64,000 nt of DNA, from NCBI GenBank assembly GCA_938010765.1, contig CALLVX010000052.1:1-64000 (forward strand). Direction: 5' to 3'. Origin of the DNA: an uncultured Flavobacteriaceae bacterium. GTDB taxonomy: Bacteria; Bacteroidota; Bacteroidia; Flavobacteriales; Flavobacteriaceae. The notes under the pieces are model-generated. The model saw only the letters and a program-made list of their open reading frames with translations, had not been told where the DNA came from and did not search any database. Both the position numbers and the translations under genes were made by a program. Below, in pieces: positions 9,573 to 19,476 of this stretch (position 1 is the first letter of the stretch; each line of letters opens with the position of its first letter).

Positions 9573-9720
9573 TAATAATTAGTTCGTTTGATATTACAGA
9601 AAAACGTCGCAATTTTAAGTAAATCGCTATAGGCTTCATATAATACACCAAAAATGGTTGGGGAGGGGAGCTGTAACTTCTCAAAAATAGGAAAAATAGT
9701 TGAGCAGTTTTCTAAAACTA

Positions 9721-9754
9721 AAAAGAGTCCTGACGTTTTGGTCAGGACTCTTTT
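9721..9754. terminator. Strong bidirectional terminator in the 9573-9943 intergenic gap
   Basis: Perfect 14-bp inverted repeat, AAAAGAGTCCTGAC (9721-9734) and its complement at 9741-9754, with a 6-base loop. A-rich and T-rich flanks let it work in both directions. The rest of the 370-bp gap holds only a 10-codon mini-frame (from 9769) and no other clear feature. Confidence 0.85.
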
Positions 9755-9943
9755 ACGAGAACACTATATGAAAATGAAAAAATTTAACGCTTTGTATTAA
9801 TTACAGTGTAAACATAACCCGCTTGTTTGAGGAAAGAAAAATATTGTTGTGAGAAGGGGTATTATTGTGGTGTAGAGATCAAAAGTTGTTATCTAAACTT
9901 TCTAGAGCAGTATATGTAGGCTCGGGCAAGTTATCACTACAAA

Positions 9944-11269
9944 CTATTCAAAAGCCCCAATAACCTCTTGTAAAAATCGCCCGGCTTCAAAATCGGGTTC
10001 CCCTACCAAACCGGTGCGTACGATTACAAGTTCCTTTGAAGGAATTATATACACACGTTGTCCCTGAAACCCATTGGCCGAATACAGGTCTTTGGGTACA
10101 TTGGGATATTTCTCTCCCGCATTCAACCAAAAATGCGCACCATACACCTTGTCAGATTTTTTAGTAGGCTTCCGAACATAATCGGACCAATTAGAGTCAA
10201 ACAGCTGTTCCCCGTTCCAGTTGCCATTGTGTAGATATAGTAGTCCAAATTTGGCCCAATCGCGTGTATTCGCCCAGCCATAGGAAGAACCCACAAAATT
10301 CCCTTCCATATCCGCTTCCAATAACATAGAATGCATACCAATTTTATCTATCAACGCGGTATACGGAAAATCGAGATAAGATTGGTGGCTATCAAATTTG
10401 GAACGCAAGATACCTGAGAGTAGGTTGGTGGTGCCCGAAGAATAGTTCCATAACTCGGTGGGTGGTGCCAATGCCTCTTTCGAAGCTTGTTTTTTGGTCA
10501 TATTGGCATCTAAGAACAACATTTCCGTTACATCTGAAATACTGGCATAGTCTTCATCCCAAGCAAGTCCGCTTTGCATTCGTAAGAGGTGGTTCAGTGT
10601 AATTTTTTTTCGAGTATCATTTTGCCATTCTGGAATGGGTGCAGGATCATTAACACTTATTTTCCCTTGATATTGCAGAATACCATAAAGGGTGGCCAAA
10701 ACGCTTTTGGTCATTGACCAACCAAGAATGGGCGTTTTTTCGGAAAATCCGTCAATATAGCGTTCCGCAACTATTTGATCTTTATAAACAACTAGGACAG
10801 TTCGGGTTTTTTGTGTTTCATCATTGGCGAAAGCATTGCTAACGGCATACGCTAACTTTTGATAGTCTATATTCGCCAACACCGTATCTATTTTTCCGTT
10901 ATTACCATACGGAAAGGGAAGTGAATTTTCAAGTTTACTTCTTTTAGGACTTGGAAGAACCTTGGCCTCGCGGCCCTCCTTGACCAATACGCAGCCCAAA
11001 CCGTCCCTATAAACTGCTTCACGTTCCATCAGGCCCCATATCGACGCCGATATTGTATCCATATCGTAACTGGTCCCCGCCAATTTAATGAGCGGCATAT
11101 TGTTTTCATTCTTTGTGATCGAAGCGTAATCATGCCCACCGATAAAATGACTCGAGGCCATATTTTTTGAGGCATAGCCAGCTATTATATTCAGTTTCGG
11201 GTACTGTAGAAAAGCAACGACCGCCACGATTAATAGTAGTATGATCAAGATTCGTTTGAAGGTCTTCAT
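9944..11269 (-). CDS. Membrane-anchored class C beta-lactamase-like serine hydrolase
   Basis: A 441-residue protein with an N-terminal hydrophobic segment (8-22) that is a signal or anchor. The penicillin-recognising fold's SxxK nucleophile is SMTK (S185, K188). The YSSG (about 276) corresponds to the Y-x-N/S motif, and GWANTRDWAKFGLLYLHNG is typical of the NylB/EstB/LpqF-like branch of S12 hydrolases. Members are usually esterases, amidases or peptidases, not resistance enzymes. It is a single gene on the minus strand, ending 190 bp before the strong terminator. Confidence 0.8.
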   Translation of the reverse strand: MKTFKRILIILLLIVAVVAFLQYPKLNIIAGYASKNMASSHFIGGHDYASITKNENNMPLIKLAGTSYDMDTISASIWGLMEREAVYRDGLGCVLVKEGREAKVLPSPKRSKLENSLPFPYGNNGKIDTVLANIDYQKLAYAVSNAFANDETQKTRTVLVVYKDQIVAERYIDGFSEKTPILGWSMTKSVLATLYGILQYQGKISVNDPAPIPEWQNDTRKKITLNHLLRMQSGLAWDEDYASISDVTEMLFLDANMTKKQASKEALAPPTELWNYSSGTTNLLSGILRSKFDSHQSYLDFPYTALIDKIGMHSMLLEADMEGNFVGSSYGWANTRDWAKFGLLYLHNGNWNGEQLFDSNWSDYVRKPTKKSDKVYGAHFWLNAGEKYPNVPKDLYSANGFQGQRVYIIPSKELVIVRTGLVGEPDFEAGRFLQEVIGAFE

Positions 11270-11420
11270 AGGACACGTATAATTTTAAAATTTGTTTGAC
11301 AAAATGGCGACCGTAAAAATGGCCTGATTTTTCCGTACATTCTAAAAATAGATCAATTTGTAAAACAAAGGAACCTTTTTCCTAATTTGTAGTCCTGTTG
11401 AACCTTAAAGGCACTTAAAA

Positions 11421-12512
11421 ATGAATAAAAGAAGAACTTTCCTTAAGAAATCGGGACTTTTTATTGCGGCAAGCTCCCTACCGATTTCGGTATTCTCTAT
11501 TCCCAAAAAGAAGAAGAAATTAGGTGTTGCTCTGGTAGGTTTGGGATACTATAGCACAGATTTGTTAGCCCCTGCACTACAGTTGACCGAACATTGTGAG
11601 TTGAAAGGTATCGTAACGGGAAGCCCCGATAAAGTTCCAATATGGCAACAAAAATATGATATTGAAGATCGCAACGTGTACAACTATGAGAACATGCATA
11701 CGATAGCGGACAATGATGAGATCGATGTAATCTATATAGTAGTGCCCAACAAACTGCACCTTCCCTTTACGCTTATAGCGGCGAACGCAGGAATGCACGT
11801 ATGGTGTGAAAAACCTATGGCGACCACGGTGGCCGAATGTGAACAGATGATAGCGGTTTGTCGGAAGAATAAGGTACAATTGACAATTGGGTATCGCATG
11901 CAGCACGAACCAGTTACGCAAACGGTTATCGGTTGGCGCGAATCGAGACCCTACGGGATGATAAAAAGTATCTACGCCGAAGCAGGTTTTGTAAACAATG
12001 CGAACGACCCCAAACATTGGAAAATAAACAAAGAATTAGGTGGTGGCGCCATGTTCGATATGGGAGTGTACCCCTTAAATGCCACAAGGTATATTACCGG
12101 ATTGGAACCTATCGCAGTTAGCGCCACTCAGGAAAATACCCGTTCACATATTTTTGATGCGGACGAGACTACTTTTTTCAACTTGGAATTTCCAAACGGA
12201 ATAACCGCTGAGTGTAAAACAACTTTTGCAGAAAACATCAATACCCTGAAAGTTGATTGTGAACAAGGTTGGTATACCCTGAGTCCGTTTCAGGCCTATA
12301 ACGGCGTACAAGGTGAAACCAGTGATGGCAAAACCCTAGCGCCTTTTAAGGGAAATGAACAGGCAAAGCAGATGGATGACGATGCCTTAGCAATTTTGAA
12401 CAATACCCAGGATGCCATCATCGTACCGGGAATGGAAGGACTGCACGATGTAAAAGTGGTCGAATCAATCTTTGCCTCTGCTGCCGATGGGGGTAAACGA
12501 ATAACACTATAG
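11421..12512 (+). CDS. Gfo/Idh/MocA oxidoreductase with twin-arginine signal
   Basis: 363 residues. The N-terminus MNKRRTFLKKSG is a twin-arginine motif followed by a hydrophobic stretch, so export by Tat with bound cofactor is likely. The NAD(P) domain starts LGVALVGLGYYS (34-45), EKP of the family is in VWCEKPMATTV (about 129-139), and the GGGAMFDMGVYPLN segment (about 207-220) holds the catalytic His/Asp region. It resembles glucose-fructose oxidoreductase-like periplasmic enzymes. The next gene (pirin) starts 1 bp after its stop, so they form an operon. Confidence 0.85.
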   Translation: MNKRRTFLKKSGLFIAASSLPISVFSIPKKKKKLGVALVGLGYYSTDLLAPALQLTEHCELKGIVTGSPDKVPIWQQKYDIEDRNVYNYENMHTIADNDEIDVIYIVVPNKLHLPFTLIAANAGMHVWCEKPMATTVAECEQMIAVCRKNKVQLTIGYRMQHEPVTQTVIGWRESRPYGMIKSIYAEAGFVNNANDPKHWKINKELGGGAMFDMGVYPLNATRYITGLEPIAVSATQENTRSHIFDADETTFFNLEFPNGITAECKTTFAENINTLKVDCEQGWYTLSPFQAYNGVQGETSDGKTLAPFKGNEQAKQMDDDALAILNNTQDAIIVPGMEGLHDVKVVESIFASAADGGKRITL

Positions 12513-12513
12513 C

Positions 12514-13389
12514 ATGTCGAATATTGGTTTGATTATCGAGGAACGCAGTCGTGATATTGGCGATTTTTTAGTAGGAAGGCTGATTCCTTTTCGAAAAAAA
12601 CGCATGATGGGGCCATTTATATTTATAGATCACATGGGGCCGACGCAACTGGGACCTGAACGTTATATGGATGTAGACCAACACCCTCATATCGGACTTG
12701 CCACACTTACCTATATGCTCGAAGGGGAACTTATGCATGCCGATAGCATCGGCACTGAATAATGTATTGCTCCCGGTTCGGTCAATTGGATGGTCGCTGG
12801 GAAAGGTGTTTCGCACACAGAGCGAACTCCCAATGATTTACGCAAGGGCCATTGGTTTACAGCACATGGGTATCAAATCTGGGTGGAATTACCAAAAGCG
12901 TTCGAAATGATCGCGCCCGAATTTCATAATATTGAAGCAACCGCGCTCCCGAATTGGTCTGATGGGGCTGCCCAATTCAAGTTAATTGCTGGCGAAGGTT
13001 TTGGGAAAAAATCGAGCGTACCTACCTATTCGCCCTTTTTTATGGTTGAGGTCAAGACCACCGAAGGGTATGACCTGGTCATAAACAATCAATTAAGAGG
13101 AGAAATAGGCATCTGGATCGTGGCGGGAAGTATCGAAGCCTTCGGACAAGTTATCGAGAAAGGAAATATCGTAGTGTCAAAGATAGAGGATACCTGTGCC
13201 GTACGTTTAGAAGCAAACACGCATCTGTTATTGTTCGGTGGACAACCCTTACCGGAAGAGCGGCATATTAACTGGAATTTCGTTTCCTCTGACCCTGAGA
13301 AGATTGAAGCGGCCAAGGCAGCATGGGCCGCGAAAACCTTTCCCATGATGAGTAACGACGATAGTTATGTGCCATTACCCACCAATTAA
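12514..13389 (+). pseudogene. Pirin-family bicupin interrupted by an in-frame stop
   Basis: A single frame of about 290 codons encodes a pirin, but codon 83 (12760-12762) is TAA. Before it lie the N-terminal cupin and metal ligands (QHPHIGLATLTYMLEGEL, 50-67, then HADSIGTE). After it, translation continues without a frame change as CIAPGSVNWMVAGKGVSHTER and the C-terminal cupin. Pirins normally read ...TEQ.. at the stop position, so a single CAA-to-TAA change explains it. Intact pirins are Fe-dependent quercetinases or regulators. The second half could start independently at ATG 12790, but this would split the first cupin. A sequencing error, a real nonsense mutation or readthrough are all possible. 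Confidence 0.8.
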
Positions 13390-13785
13390 ACGTTCCCACA
13401 TTTTGTCAGGTCCCAAACGAAAACTTCCTACAAAATCAAAATTACATTCTTCTGGGGATAGGATAGAGAGAAATATACTTTCGTCTTTTGAACGATATAG
13501 ATGGTATGTTTTACCGGTAATGGGCTCAAAACTATACTTTGCACTATAGACCAAGTTGTTGTATTCAAACTGCTCCATCATTTCTTGGTATTGCAGTTGA
13601 ATTGCCTCATAACGTGCTTTGAATTCGTTGTTGGCAGAGACGATATTGGTGTTTTTCCAGGTAGTAACGTCCGGAGGGACTATTTTAGGAGCGGCAACCC
13701 CGGAGGCATACGGCAGTAGCTTGGCATTGTAGGCTTGTGTTTCCTCATCGAACACCACCGCATCGGGCTTTTTTTCTTTCTTCAT
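13375..13785 (-). CDS. DUF2452-type protein
   Basis: About 136 residues from the ATG at 13785 (MKKEKKPDAVVFDEETQAYNA); a longer frame to 13812 adds nine residues. The segments PDAVVFDEETQAYNAKLLPY and YHLYRSKDESIFLSILSPEEC are, to my knowledge, characteristic of DUF2452. It is soluble, with no signal peptide. Function is unknown. It is convergent with pirin and overlaps its 3' end by 15 bp, with no terminator between them. Confidence 0.7.
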   Translation of the reverse strand: MKKEKKPDAVVFDEETQAYNAKLLPYASGVAAPKIVPPDVTTWKNTNIVSANNEFKARYEAIQLQYQEMMEQFEYNNLVYSAKYSFEPITGKTYHLYRSKDESIFLSILSPEECNFDFVGSFRLGPDKMWERLIGG

Positions 13786-13898
13786 AGGGTGCAAATTTAA
13801 GGAATATGGCATAACCTACGGCTGAAAAAAAAGCATTTATTTTGTTGTAACGTCGGCTATGGTTATCTTGAAGGGATGATCAGAAAAGTCGTAAGAGG

Positions 13899-14321
13899 AT
13901 GAAGTTGATAATAGTTTTTAGCCTATTCGGAACGCTGATGTTCGTAACTTCCTGCGGACAGAAAGAGCAGCAGTTTCGATGGGAAGAAATTGAAGTAACG
14001 GTTTCGGCCTACAACTCGGTCGCTTCCCAAACGGACAATTCACCAACACTCGCTGCTTGGGGAGATACCTTAATACCCGGTATGCGATGCGTCGCAGTAT
14101 CGAGAGATTTAATGGCTTTAGGTTTGAAGCACAATGTCCGAATTAAAATAGAGGGATTGGATGGTGTCTATATTGTTAAAGATAAAATGCACCGTCGTTG
14201 GAACAATAGGATCGACCTATATATGGGGGTCGATGTTAAAAAAGCGCGCAAGTGGGGCAAAAAGAAATTAAAGATTCAATACCGCATAAAAAAAGATAGT
14301 ATCGCTCTAAGTAGTAAATGA
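13899..14321 (+). CDS. 3D-domain lipoprotein (RlpA/MltA-like beta barrel)
   Basis: 140 residues with a lipobox (LMFVTSCG, Cys 19). The 3D domain spans about 33-125. Its three conserved Asp are plausibly those in AAWGDTL, IVKDKMH and NRIDLYMG, the pattern seen in peptidoglycan-active double-psi barrel proteins such as the MltA/YuiC group. It is probably attached to a cell-envelope membrane. It overlaps the next gene by ATGA and heads a coupled four-gene cell-wall cassette. Confidence 0.8.
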   Translation: MKLIIVFSLFGTLMFVTSCGQKEQQFRWEEIEVTVSAYNSVASQTDNSPTLAAWGDTLIPGMRCVAVSRDLMALGLKHNVRIKIEGLDGVYIVKDKMHRRWNNRIDLYMGVDVKKARKWGKKKLKIQYRIKKDSIALSSK

Positions 14322-14744
14322 AAAAGCGTTAAAAAAAATCTTTTTGGTTGGAAGTCTCTTTTTGCTATTAATTTCATTCATTCAGAAAACCTATTGCACA
14401 CTGGGCGATTGCGGTTTCTATGGCTCGGGCCTTCTTGCCTTTGTAACAGGTTGGCTCGGGGTTTTGTCGGTGGGGCTTATCTATGCTGTATGGCCAACCC
14501 TCTTTTAACAGCATCTTGGTTTTTTATAAAACGTAAGTCCAAAATTACCCTTGTTTTAAGTAGCATAGCACTGGTAATTTCTTTATCTTTTCTTAGCTTC
14601 GACGAAATAATGGTAAACAAAGCTGGTCATTACGGAACCATTCAAGGCTATGCGTCGGGTTATTGGCTATGGCTTGCAAGTAAATTGCTCATTTTAATTG
14701 GGAGCTTGTGGTACCTGTTTACAAAGAAAACATCTAAAAAATGA
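14318..14744 (+). pseudogene. Small multi-pass membrane protein, two frameshifts
   Basis: The ATG at 14318 overlaps the preceding stop but runs into TAA after four codons. One extra A in the A-run after the ATG restores a frame with two membrane helices (SLFLLLISFIQKTYC, then GLLAFVTGWLGVLSVGLIYAVW). That frame ends at 14508, and a second missing base near 14493 (TGGCC where TGGGCC would fit) links it to ANPLLTASWFF and two further helices ending KKTSKK. The interval is two bases short of 143 codons, consistent with two 1-base losses. The last codons overlap the amidase start by ATGA, showing that the original gene was coupled on both sides. I do not recognise the family. Confidence 0.7.
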
Positions 14745-15418
14745 AACTAAAACACTTTGCCATTGTACTAGTTACCGCTTTGTGTTCTTGTACCGGGGTT
14801 AAAAGAATCTTTGACAAACCCATTGTTTTCGATGAAGAACGAAAACTACTAACGCGGCAATACATACAGGAGCACTATGCTTTAGACACCGATGCTATAA
14901 CTATAATCCCTAAGATGATTGTGCTGCACTGGACGGTCATACCCACTCTAGAAAACTCTTTCAATGCTTTTAATGAAGCGCGATTGCCCAGTTGGCGGCC
15001 CGATATAAAAAGTGCCAGTGCTTTGAACGTCTCAGCTCATTTTCTGATAGATCGTGATGGTACAATTCACAGTTTAATGCCCGAAACCACCATGGGGAGG
15101 CATGTGATAGGTCTTAATTATAGTGCTGTGGGGATAGAAAATGTGGGCGGAACCGATGAGCACCCTCTAACGGAAGCCCAATTAAAATCGAATATCTGGT
15201 TGGTGAAATACCTTTCGAAAAAATATGATATAGAATACCTTATAGGGCATTATGAATACCCTAATTTCGAAGGGCATCCGCTGTGGTTGGAGCAAGACGA
15301 TGGCTACCGTACCGAGAAAGAAGATCCCGGACCTGATTTTATGAAAAAGGTGCGAGATGCCACCAAAAAATTCAACTTTAAACCAATCCCTACCAAACCA
15401 CAATCAGATGAGAATTAA
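14741..15418 (+). CDS. N-acetylmuramoyl-L-alanine amidase (Amidase_2) lipoprotein
   Basis: 225 residues with a lipobox (TALCSC, Cys 17). The zinc-amidase fold of the AmpD/PGRP type is at about 55-200: the first His ligand in VLHWTV (H63), the second in MGRHVIG (about 119), and the third position in EDPGPDF. SAHFLIDRDGTIHSLMPE is the family's core strand region. It cleaves the lactyl-amide bond between MurNAc and the peptide stem, in the periplasm. It is coupled to both neighbours (ATGA overlap upstream, 11-bp overlap downstream). Confidence 0.88.
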   Translation: MKLKHFAIVLVTALCSCTGVKRIFDKPIVFDEERKLLTRQYIQEHYALDTDAITIIPKMIVLHWTVIPTLENSFNAFNEARLPSWRPDIKSASALNVSAHFLIDRDGTIHSLMPETTMGRHVIGLNYSAVGIENVGGTDEHPLTEAQLKSNIWLVKYLSKKYDIEYLIGHYEYPNFEGHPLWLEQDDGYRTEKEDPGPDFMKKVRDATKKFNFKPIPTKPQSDEN

Positions 15419-16886
15419 ATCGTTGTTTTTCATTTTATGTCTATTTTGTATGAATGTATTTGCCCAAGAGGAAGCGCTCACTTCGGCCCTTTATGATAGT
15501 TATACCGTTTACAAGGAAACTTCATTGAACAAACGACGTATCAAACATCATGAATTACAACCCTTAATTACTGCCTACCGGAAGAATCCAAGATTTACGG
15601 TAAAGACCGTAGGGCAGTCGATCGAAGGCCGAGACCTGAATTTGATCAGTATAGGTAATGGCAAAACGAATGTGTTCTTATGGTCGCAGATGCATGGGAA
15701 TGAACCCACGGCCACCCAGGCCATTTTTGATATTTTTAATTTTTTGGAAAGCACTGATTTCAAAGAGGAGAAGAGGACGATTTTAAACAACCTGACGCTG
15801 CATTTTCTCCCGATGTTAAATCCCGATGGGGCAGAACGTTACCAACGTAGGAACCGTTTGGGAATCGATATCAATCGCGATGCGTTGCAACTGCAATCTC
15901 CCGAAGGGCGAACCCTAAAAAGGGTACGCGATAGCTTACAGGCCGATTTCGGTTTCAATTTGCATGACCAAAGTACCTATTACAATGCCGAACGTACCAA
16001 TAAACCTGCGACCATATCCTATTTGGCGCCAGCCTACAATTACGAAAAAGAAATTAACGAAGTACGCGGCAATGCGATGAAGGTAATAGCCTTCATGAAC
16101 AAGATTATACAACAATATGCACCTGGACAAGTAGGCAAGTATAATGATGATTTTGAACCTAGGGCGTTCGGCGACAATATTCAAAAATGGGGAACTAGTA
16201 CTATATTAATAGAGTCCGGTGGGTATTCAAACGATGTTGAGAAACAGGAAATACGAAAGCTTAATTACGTTTCCATTCTCTCGGCCATCTATACGATCGC
16301 CAAAGGCAGTTATACTGATATACCCTTGGAGGATTATTGGGAAATACCTGAAAATGACCGGAAACTGTTCGATCTTAAAATCACCAATGTGAACTATAAG
16401 ATTTTCGATAAACCGTATACGCTTGATATTGGTATGAATCGCCTAGAGGTAAATCGAGAAGATTACAATAGTTTTTGGTACAGCAGTCGTATTGTTGATC
16501 AGGGTGATTTATCGACCTACTATGGGTATGAGACCTTAGATGCTACAGGATATACTATTCGAGAGGGGAAGGTAGCACCAGAAACCATAAAAATACCCTC
16601 ACAACTTGATGAACAAACAATAGTAAGCTTATTAAAAAATGGCTATACCTATGTTCGTTGTACCAACATACCCAAAGATTGGGATTCCTCGCCGCTACCG
16701 ATTCATTTGATAGGAAAAACATTCAAAGTCCCTGAGTTTCTTTTGGAAGTGGGCGTCAATCCTACTTTTCTCTTAGAAAAAGACGGAGCAATAGCATACG
16801 CGGTGATAAACGGTTTTTTAATCGATTTATTCGACAATTCAAAAGCCCTTTACTTTATCTTTAATAACGCTATGTTATTTCGCTAG
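15408..16886 (+). CDS. M14 zinc carboxypeptidase, secreted
   Basis: 492 residues from the ATG at 15408 (MRIKSLFFILCLFCMNVFAQ, a signal peptide); the longer frame from 15357 adds residues lying inside the amidase gene and is less likely. Zinc ligands are HGNE (HxxE, about residues 86-89) and the His in FNLHDQ; the catalytic Glu is in ILIESGG. The substrate-binding Arg region is DINRDA. The C-terminal ~200 residues are an extra domain. M14 enzymes in such operons trim peptides, here plausibly muropeptides given the amidase next door. Confidence 0.88.
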   Translation: MRIKSLFFILCLFCMNVFAQEEALTSALYDSYTVYKETSLNKRRIKHHELQPLITAYRKNPRFTVKTVGQSIEGRDLNLISIGNGKTNVFLWSQMHGNEPTATQAIFDIFNFLESTDFKEEKRTILNNLTLHFLPMLNPDGAERYQRRNRLGIDINRDALQLQSPEGRTLKRVRDSLQADFGFNLHDQSTYYNAERTNKPATISYLAPAYNYEKEINEVRGNAMKVIAFMNKIIQQYAPGQVGKYNDDFEPRAFGDNIQKWGTSTILIESGGYSNDVEKQEIRKLNYVSILSAIYTIAKGSYTDIPLEDYWEIPENDRKLFDLKITNVNYKIFDKPYTLDIGMNRLEVNREDYNSFWYSSRIVDQGDLSTYYGYETLDATGYTIREGKVAPETIKIPSQLDEQTIVSLLKNGYTYVRCTNIPKDWDSSPLPIHLIGKTFKVPEFLLEVGVNPTFLLEKDGAIAYAVINGFLIDLFDNSKALYFIFNNAMLFR

Positions 16887-17017
16887 CAGTGATGCCTGCA
16901 TAGCGAAAGAATGACCGGTGAATGGCAGTTAGGTGCTAACTTATAAAAGTACCTAAAGTTACTGCCGAAAGTTATGACGTATCCTGTCTGGAACAAAGAA
17001 AATAGTTTAGTTAGAGC

Positions 17018-19465
17018 TCACTGAAATTTAAAATTATACGTCAATGAAAATAGTGGGCTGTTGAGTACGGAAAGTTCAAAAGACCCCAAGGGGCTATCAA
17101 GAAATACCTTATCACTTTCGGCGCCGGTTCTTTGTGTAAAAAATGTATTGATGGGATTTTTACGGCCGTAAATGTTATAAACTGTAAAAGTCCAGTCGCC
17201 CAACCAACGTTTATTGACCTTTTTACTATACGCTATCTGCCATGAAAAATCTAATCGATGGTAAGTTGGCAATCGCCCGGTATTGCGTTCGAGAAATATG
17301 GGGACATTTATATCATCTACAACAACAAATCCGTTTGCAACGGTAAATGGTCTCCCCGTTTGCACTGTGAAATTAAAACTGGCCTTTGTATACTTGCTTT
17401 TTTCAAAATTGACGGTTCCATTGAAAACATGGGGTCTGTCAAAATCTGATGAATACCAGTTGTTATTGTTGATTCTATCTCCTAAATTAACATTCTCAGT
17501 ACGCAATAAACTCCTTGACCATGTATAGTTAAGCCAACCGTTAACACTACCTTTTGATTTTTTGAAACTAAATTCGATACCGTAGGCCCTTCCCAGTCCT
17601 TGAACAACAGCCTTTTCAACAGATTCTTCCAGGAAAAAATCTGCTCCCGGTTTATATGTCAGGTTGTTTTTAGCTTCTCTGTAATATGCCTCCAGTCCTA
17701 CTTCTAGTTCATTGCCATTCAGATTTTTATAAATACCTACGCCATACGAATCACTTCGTTGAGGTTTAATATTTGGGTCGGCGGTTTTCCAACGAGAGGT
17801 TGGTAAGGGCGTGGTAGTATTATAGATATTTTGTAGGTATTGATTTAACCTGGAATAACTTACTTTAACCGATGCACTTTCTCCCAAATCTATTACTGCT
17901 CCCAACCTAGGTTCTAAACCGGTATAGGTATTTACTTTTTCTCCTTTTTCAAAGAACTTTGTATCTAGTAGTTCACCTCCAGTTTGATTAAAGGTATTTA
18001 GTGTATATGGCCCTTGAAATAAATAGTAGGTATAGCGCAAACCTCCTGAAAGTGATAGAAAATCAAATGGTTTCCAATTGAAGTTGGTGTATGCCGAAAG
18101 TTCATAGCTCGTTTCGGTGGGAAGCGTAACGGGAAGTATATTGTTTGCCGTACCAGCATCTAATTGGCCCGGGTATATTGTATATTGATTTGCCTGGACA
18201 CCTAGATAATAGTCAAATGAATTAGTTACATTTTTTGAAATTTCTGAAATAAAACTGTAATAATCTATTTTGGTTTCAAATTCAATTTTATTGGAAGAAT
18301 CCAACTCTGGAAATATTGTTTTGGCGTTGTACTTACTCCCCACTAATACCGTTCTAAGGTTGGTTTGGTCATTAAAGGAGTGCAACCAATTTACAGTTCC
18401 GTTTAAAGTCTGAAAGTCGTATTGGTTGTTCTCCGAATTTATGTTTTCAATTCTAGTAACGAGGTCTAGTTGATAAAAATCCTTACTGTAAAAGCCAGTA
18501 AACGATACTTGATCTTTTTCTGAGAGTAAGTAGAGTAGTTTCAACGTACCGTCATAAAATTCAGCTTTGGTGTCTTTAAGCCGTCTAGAAAAAAGTGGAA
18601 GTAAAAAATCGGTAAATCCAGCTCTAACCCCTGAAATAAGGGTTAGCTTATCTTTAATTATAGGAGTCTCTATGTTAAGCCTACTTGATACTAACCCAAT
18701 GCCACCCGTAAGCTTGAATTTATCAGTATAGGGGTTTTTGGCCTTAATATCTAGTACAGAGGTGGTTCTCCCTCCATAACGTGATGGAATATTTGCCCGG
18801 TACAGATCAACGGATGACAATACATCTGGAGTAAAAACGGAGAATAAACCAAATAGATGTGTTGGATTAAAAATTGGGGCATATTCAAATAAGACCAAGT
18901 TTTGATCTAGGGTACCCCCTCTAACGGAAAGACCATTACTCACATCCCCGGCGTTGTTTACACCTGCCAACAAGGTAATTCCCCGAAGTACATCGTATTC
19001 CCCCAATGCGGATGGCAACTTCTTTAATTCTTCGGTTTTTAATTGTAAAACCCCCATTTGCGGCAAATCCAAGTTTGCGTTGATTCTTTTTGCCTCAACG
19101 ATTACTTCAGACAATTTCTCCTCTTTTTGAGAAAGTTTCATTTTCAAGAAAAACGGTTGGTCTAATGTAAGTGTCTTAACATTCTCGTAAAAGCCAAGAT
19201 AGGTAACCCTTACTTGATAGGTGTTTTTAGGAAGGTTAATAGAGAATAGGCCATTATTATCAGTGGCTCCACCACAAGAACAGGGTTCTATAGTAATTTC
19301 CGCATTGTTCAGAGGAGTCCCAGTTGCCTCATTAAGTATCTCGAACGAAAGCTCATACTTTTGGGACTGGGCCATACCTGTTTTTAATAGCGAGAGGACA
19401 AGAACTACGGGATAGAAAAAAAACATTCGCATTTTCGGACTCCTAATATTACTGGTAATAGACAT
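17018..19465 (-). CDS. TonB-dependent outer-membrane receptor
   Basis: About 815 residues; the ATG at 19465 (MSITSN) is chosen because the longer frame begins with TTG inside the upstream gene. A signal peptide region (FFFYPVVLVLSLLKTGMAQ) is followed by a carboxypeptidase-regulatory-like beta domain (about 35-125), a plug domain (LRGITLLAGVNN, GLSVRGGTLDQNLVLFE, YGGRTTSVLDI) and a 22-strand type barrel ending FSLTYNFKFQ. The terminal aromatic residue is typical of barrels. It is paired with an upstream DUF4249 lipoprotein, a known Bacteroidota arrangement. The ligand is unknown. Confidence 0.9.
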   Translation of the reverse strand: MSITSNIRSPKMRMFFFYPVVLVLSLLKTGMAQSQKYELSFEILNEATGTPLNNAEITIEPCSCGGATDNNGLFSINLPKNTYQVRVTYLGFYENVKTLTLDQPFFLKMKLSQKEEKLSEVIVEAKRINANLDLPQMGVLQLKTEELKKLPSALGEYDVLRGITLLAGVNNAGDVSNGLSVRGGTLDQNLVLFEYAPIFNPTHLFGLFSVFTPDVLSSVDLYRANIPSRYGGRTTSVLDIKAKNPYTDKFKLTGGIGLVSSRLNIETPIIKDKLTLISGVRAGFTDFLLPLFSRRLKDTKAEFYDGTLKLLYLLSEKDQVSFTGFYSKDFYQLDLVTRIENINSENNQYDFQTLNGTVNWLHSFNDQTNLRTVLVGSKYNAKTIFPELDSSNKIEFETKIDYYSFISEISKNVTNSFDYYLGVQANQYTIYPGQLDAGTANNILPVTLPTETSYELSAYTNFNWKPFDFLSLSGGLRYTYYLFQGPYTLNTFNQTGGELLDTKFFEKGEKVNTYTGLEPRLGAVIDLGESASVKVSYSRLNQYLQNIYNTTTPLPTSRWKTADPNIKPQRSDSYGVGIYKNLNGNELEVGLEAYYREAKNNLTYKPGADFFLEESVEKAVVQGLGRAYGIEFSFKKSKGSVNGWLNYTWSRSLLRTENVNLGDRINNNNWYSSDFDRPHVFNGTVNFEKSKYTKASFNFTVQTGRPFTVANGFVVVDDINVPIFLERNTGRLPTYHRLDFSWQIAYSKKVNKRWLGDWTFTVYNIYGRKNPINTFFTQRTGAESDKVFLDSPLGSFELSVLNSPLFSLTYNFKFQ

Positions 19466-19476
19466 ATTTTTTATGC

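Noticed and set aside
9944-11269. Antibiotic-resistance beta-lactamase
   Set aside because: Only the general S12 fold motifs are present; the sequence is closer to esterase/amidase relatives.
12790-13389. Second half of pirin as an independent gene starting at ATG 12790
   Set aside because: That start is inside the first cupin, and the preceding frame is pirin-like without shift, so one interrupted gene is simpler.
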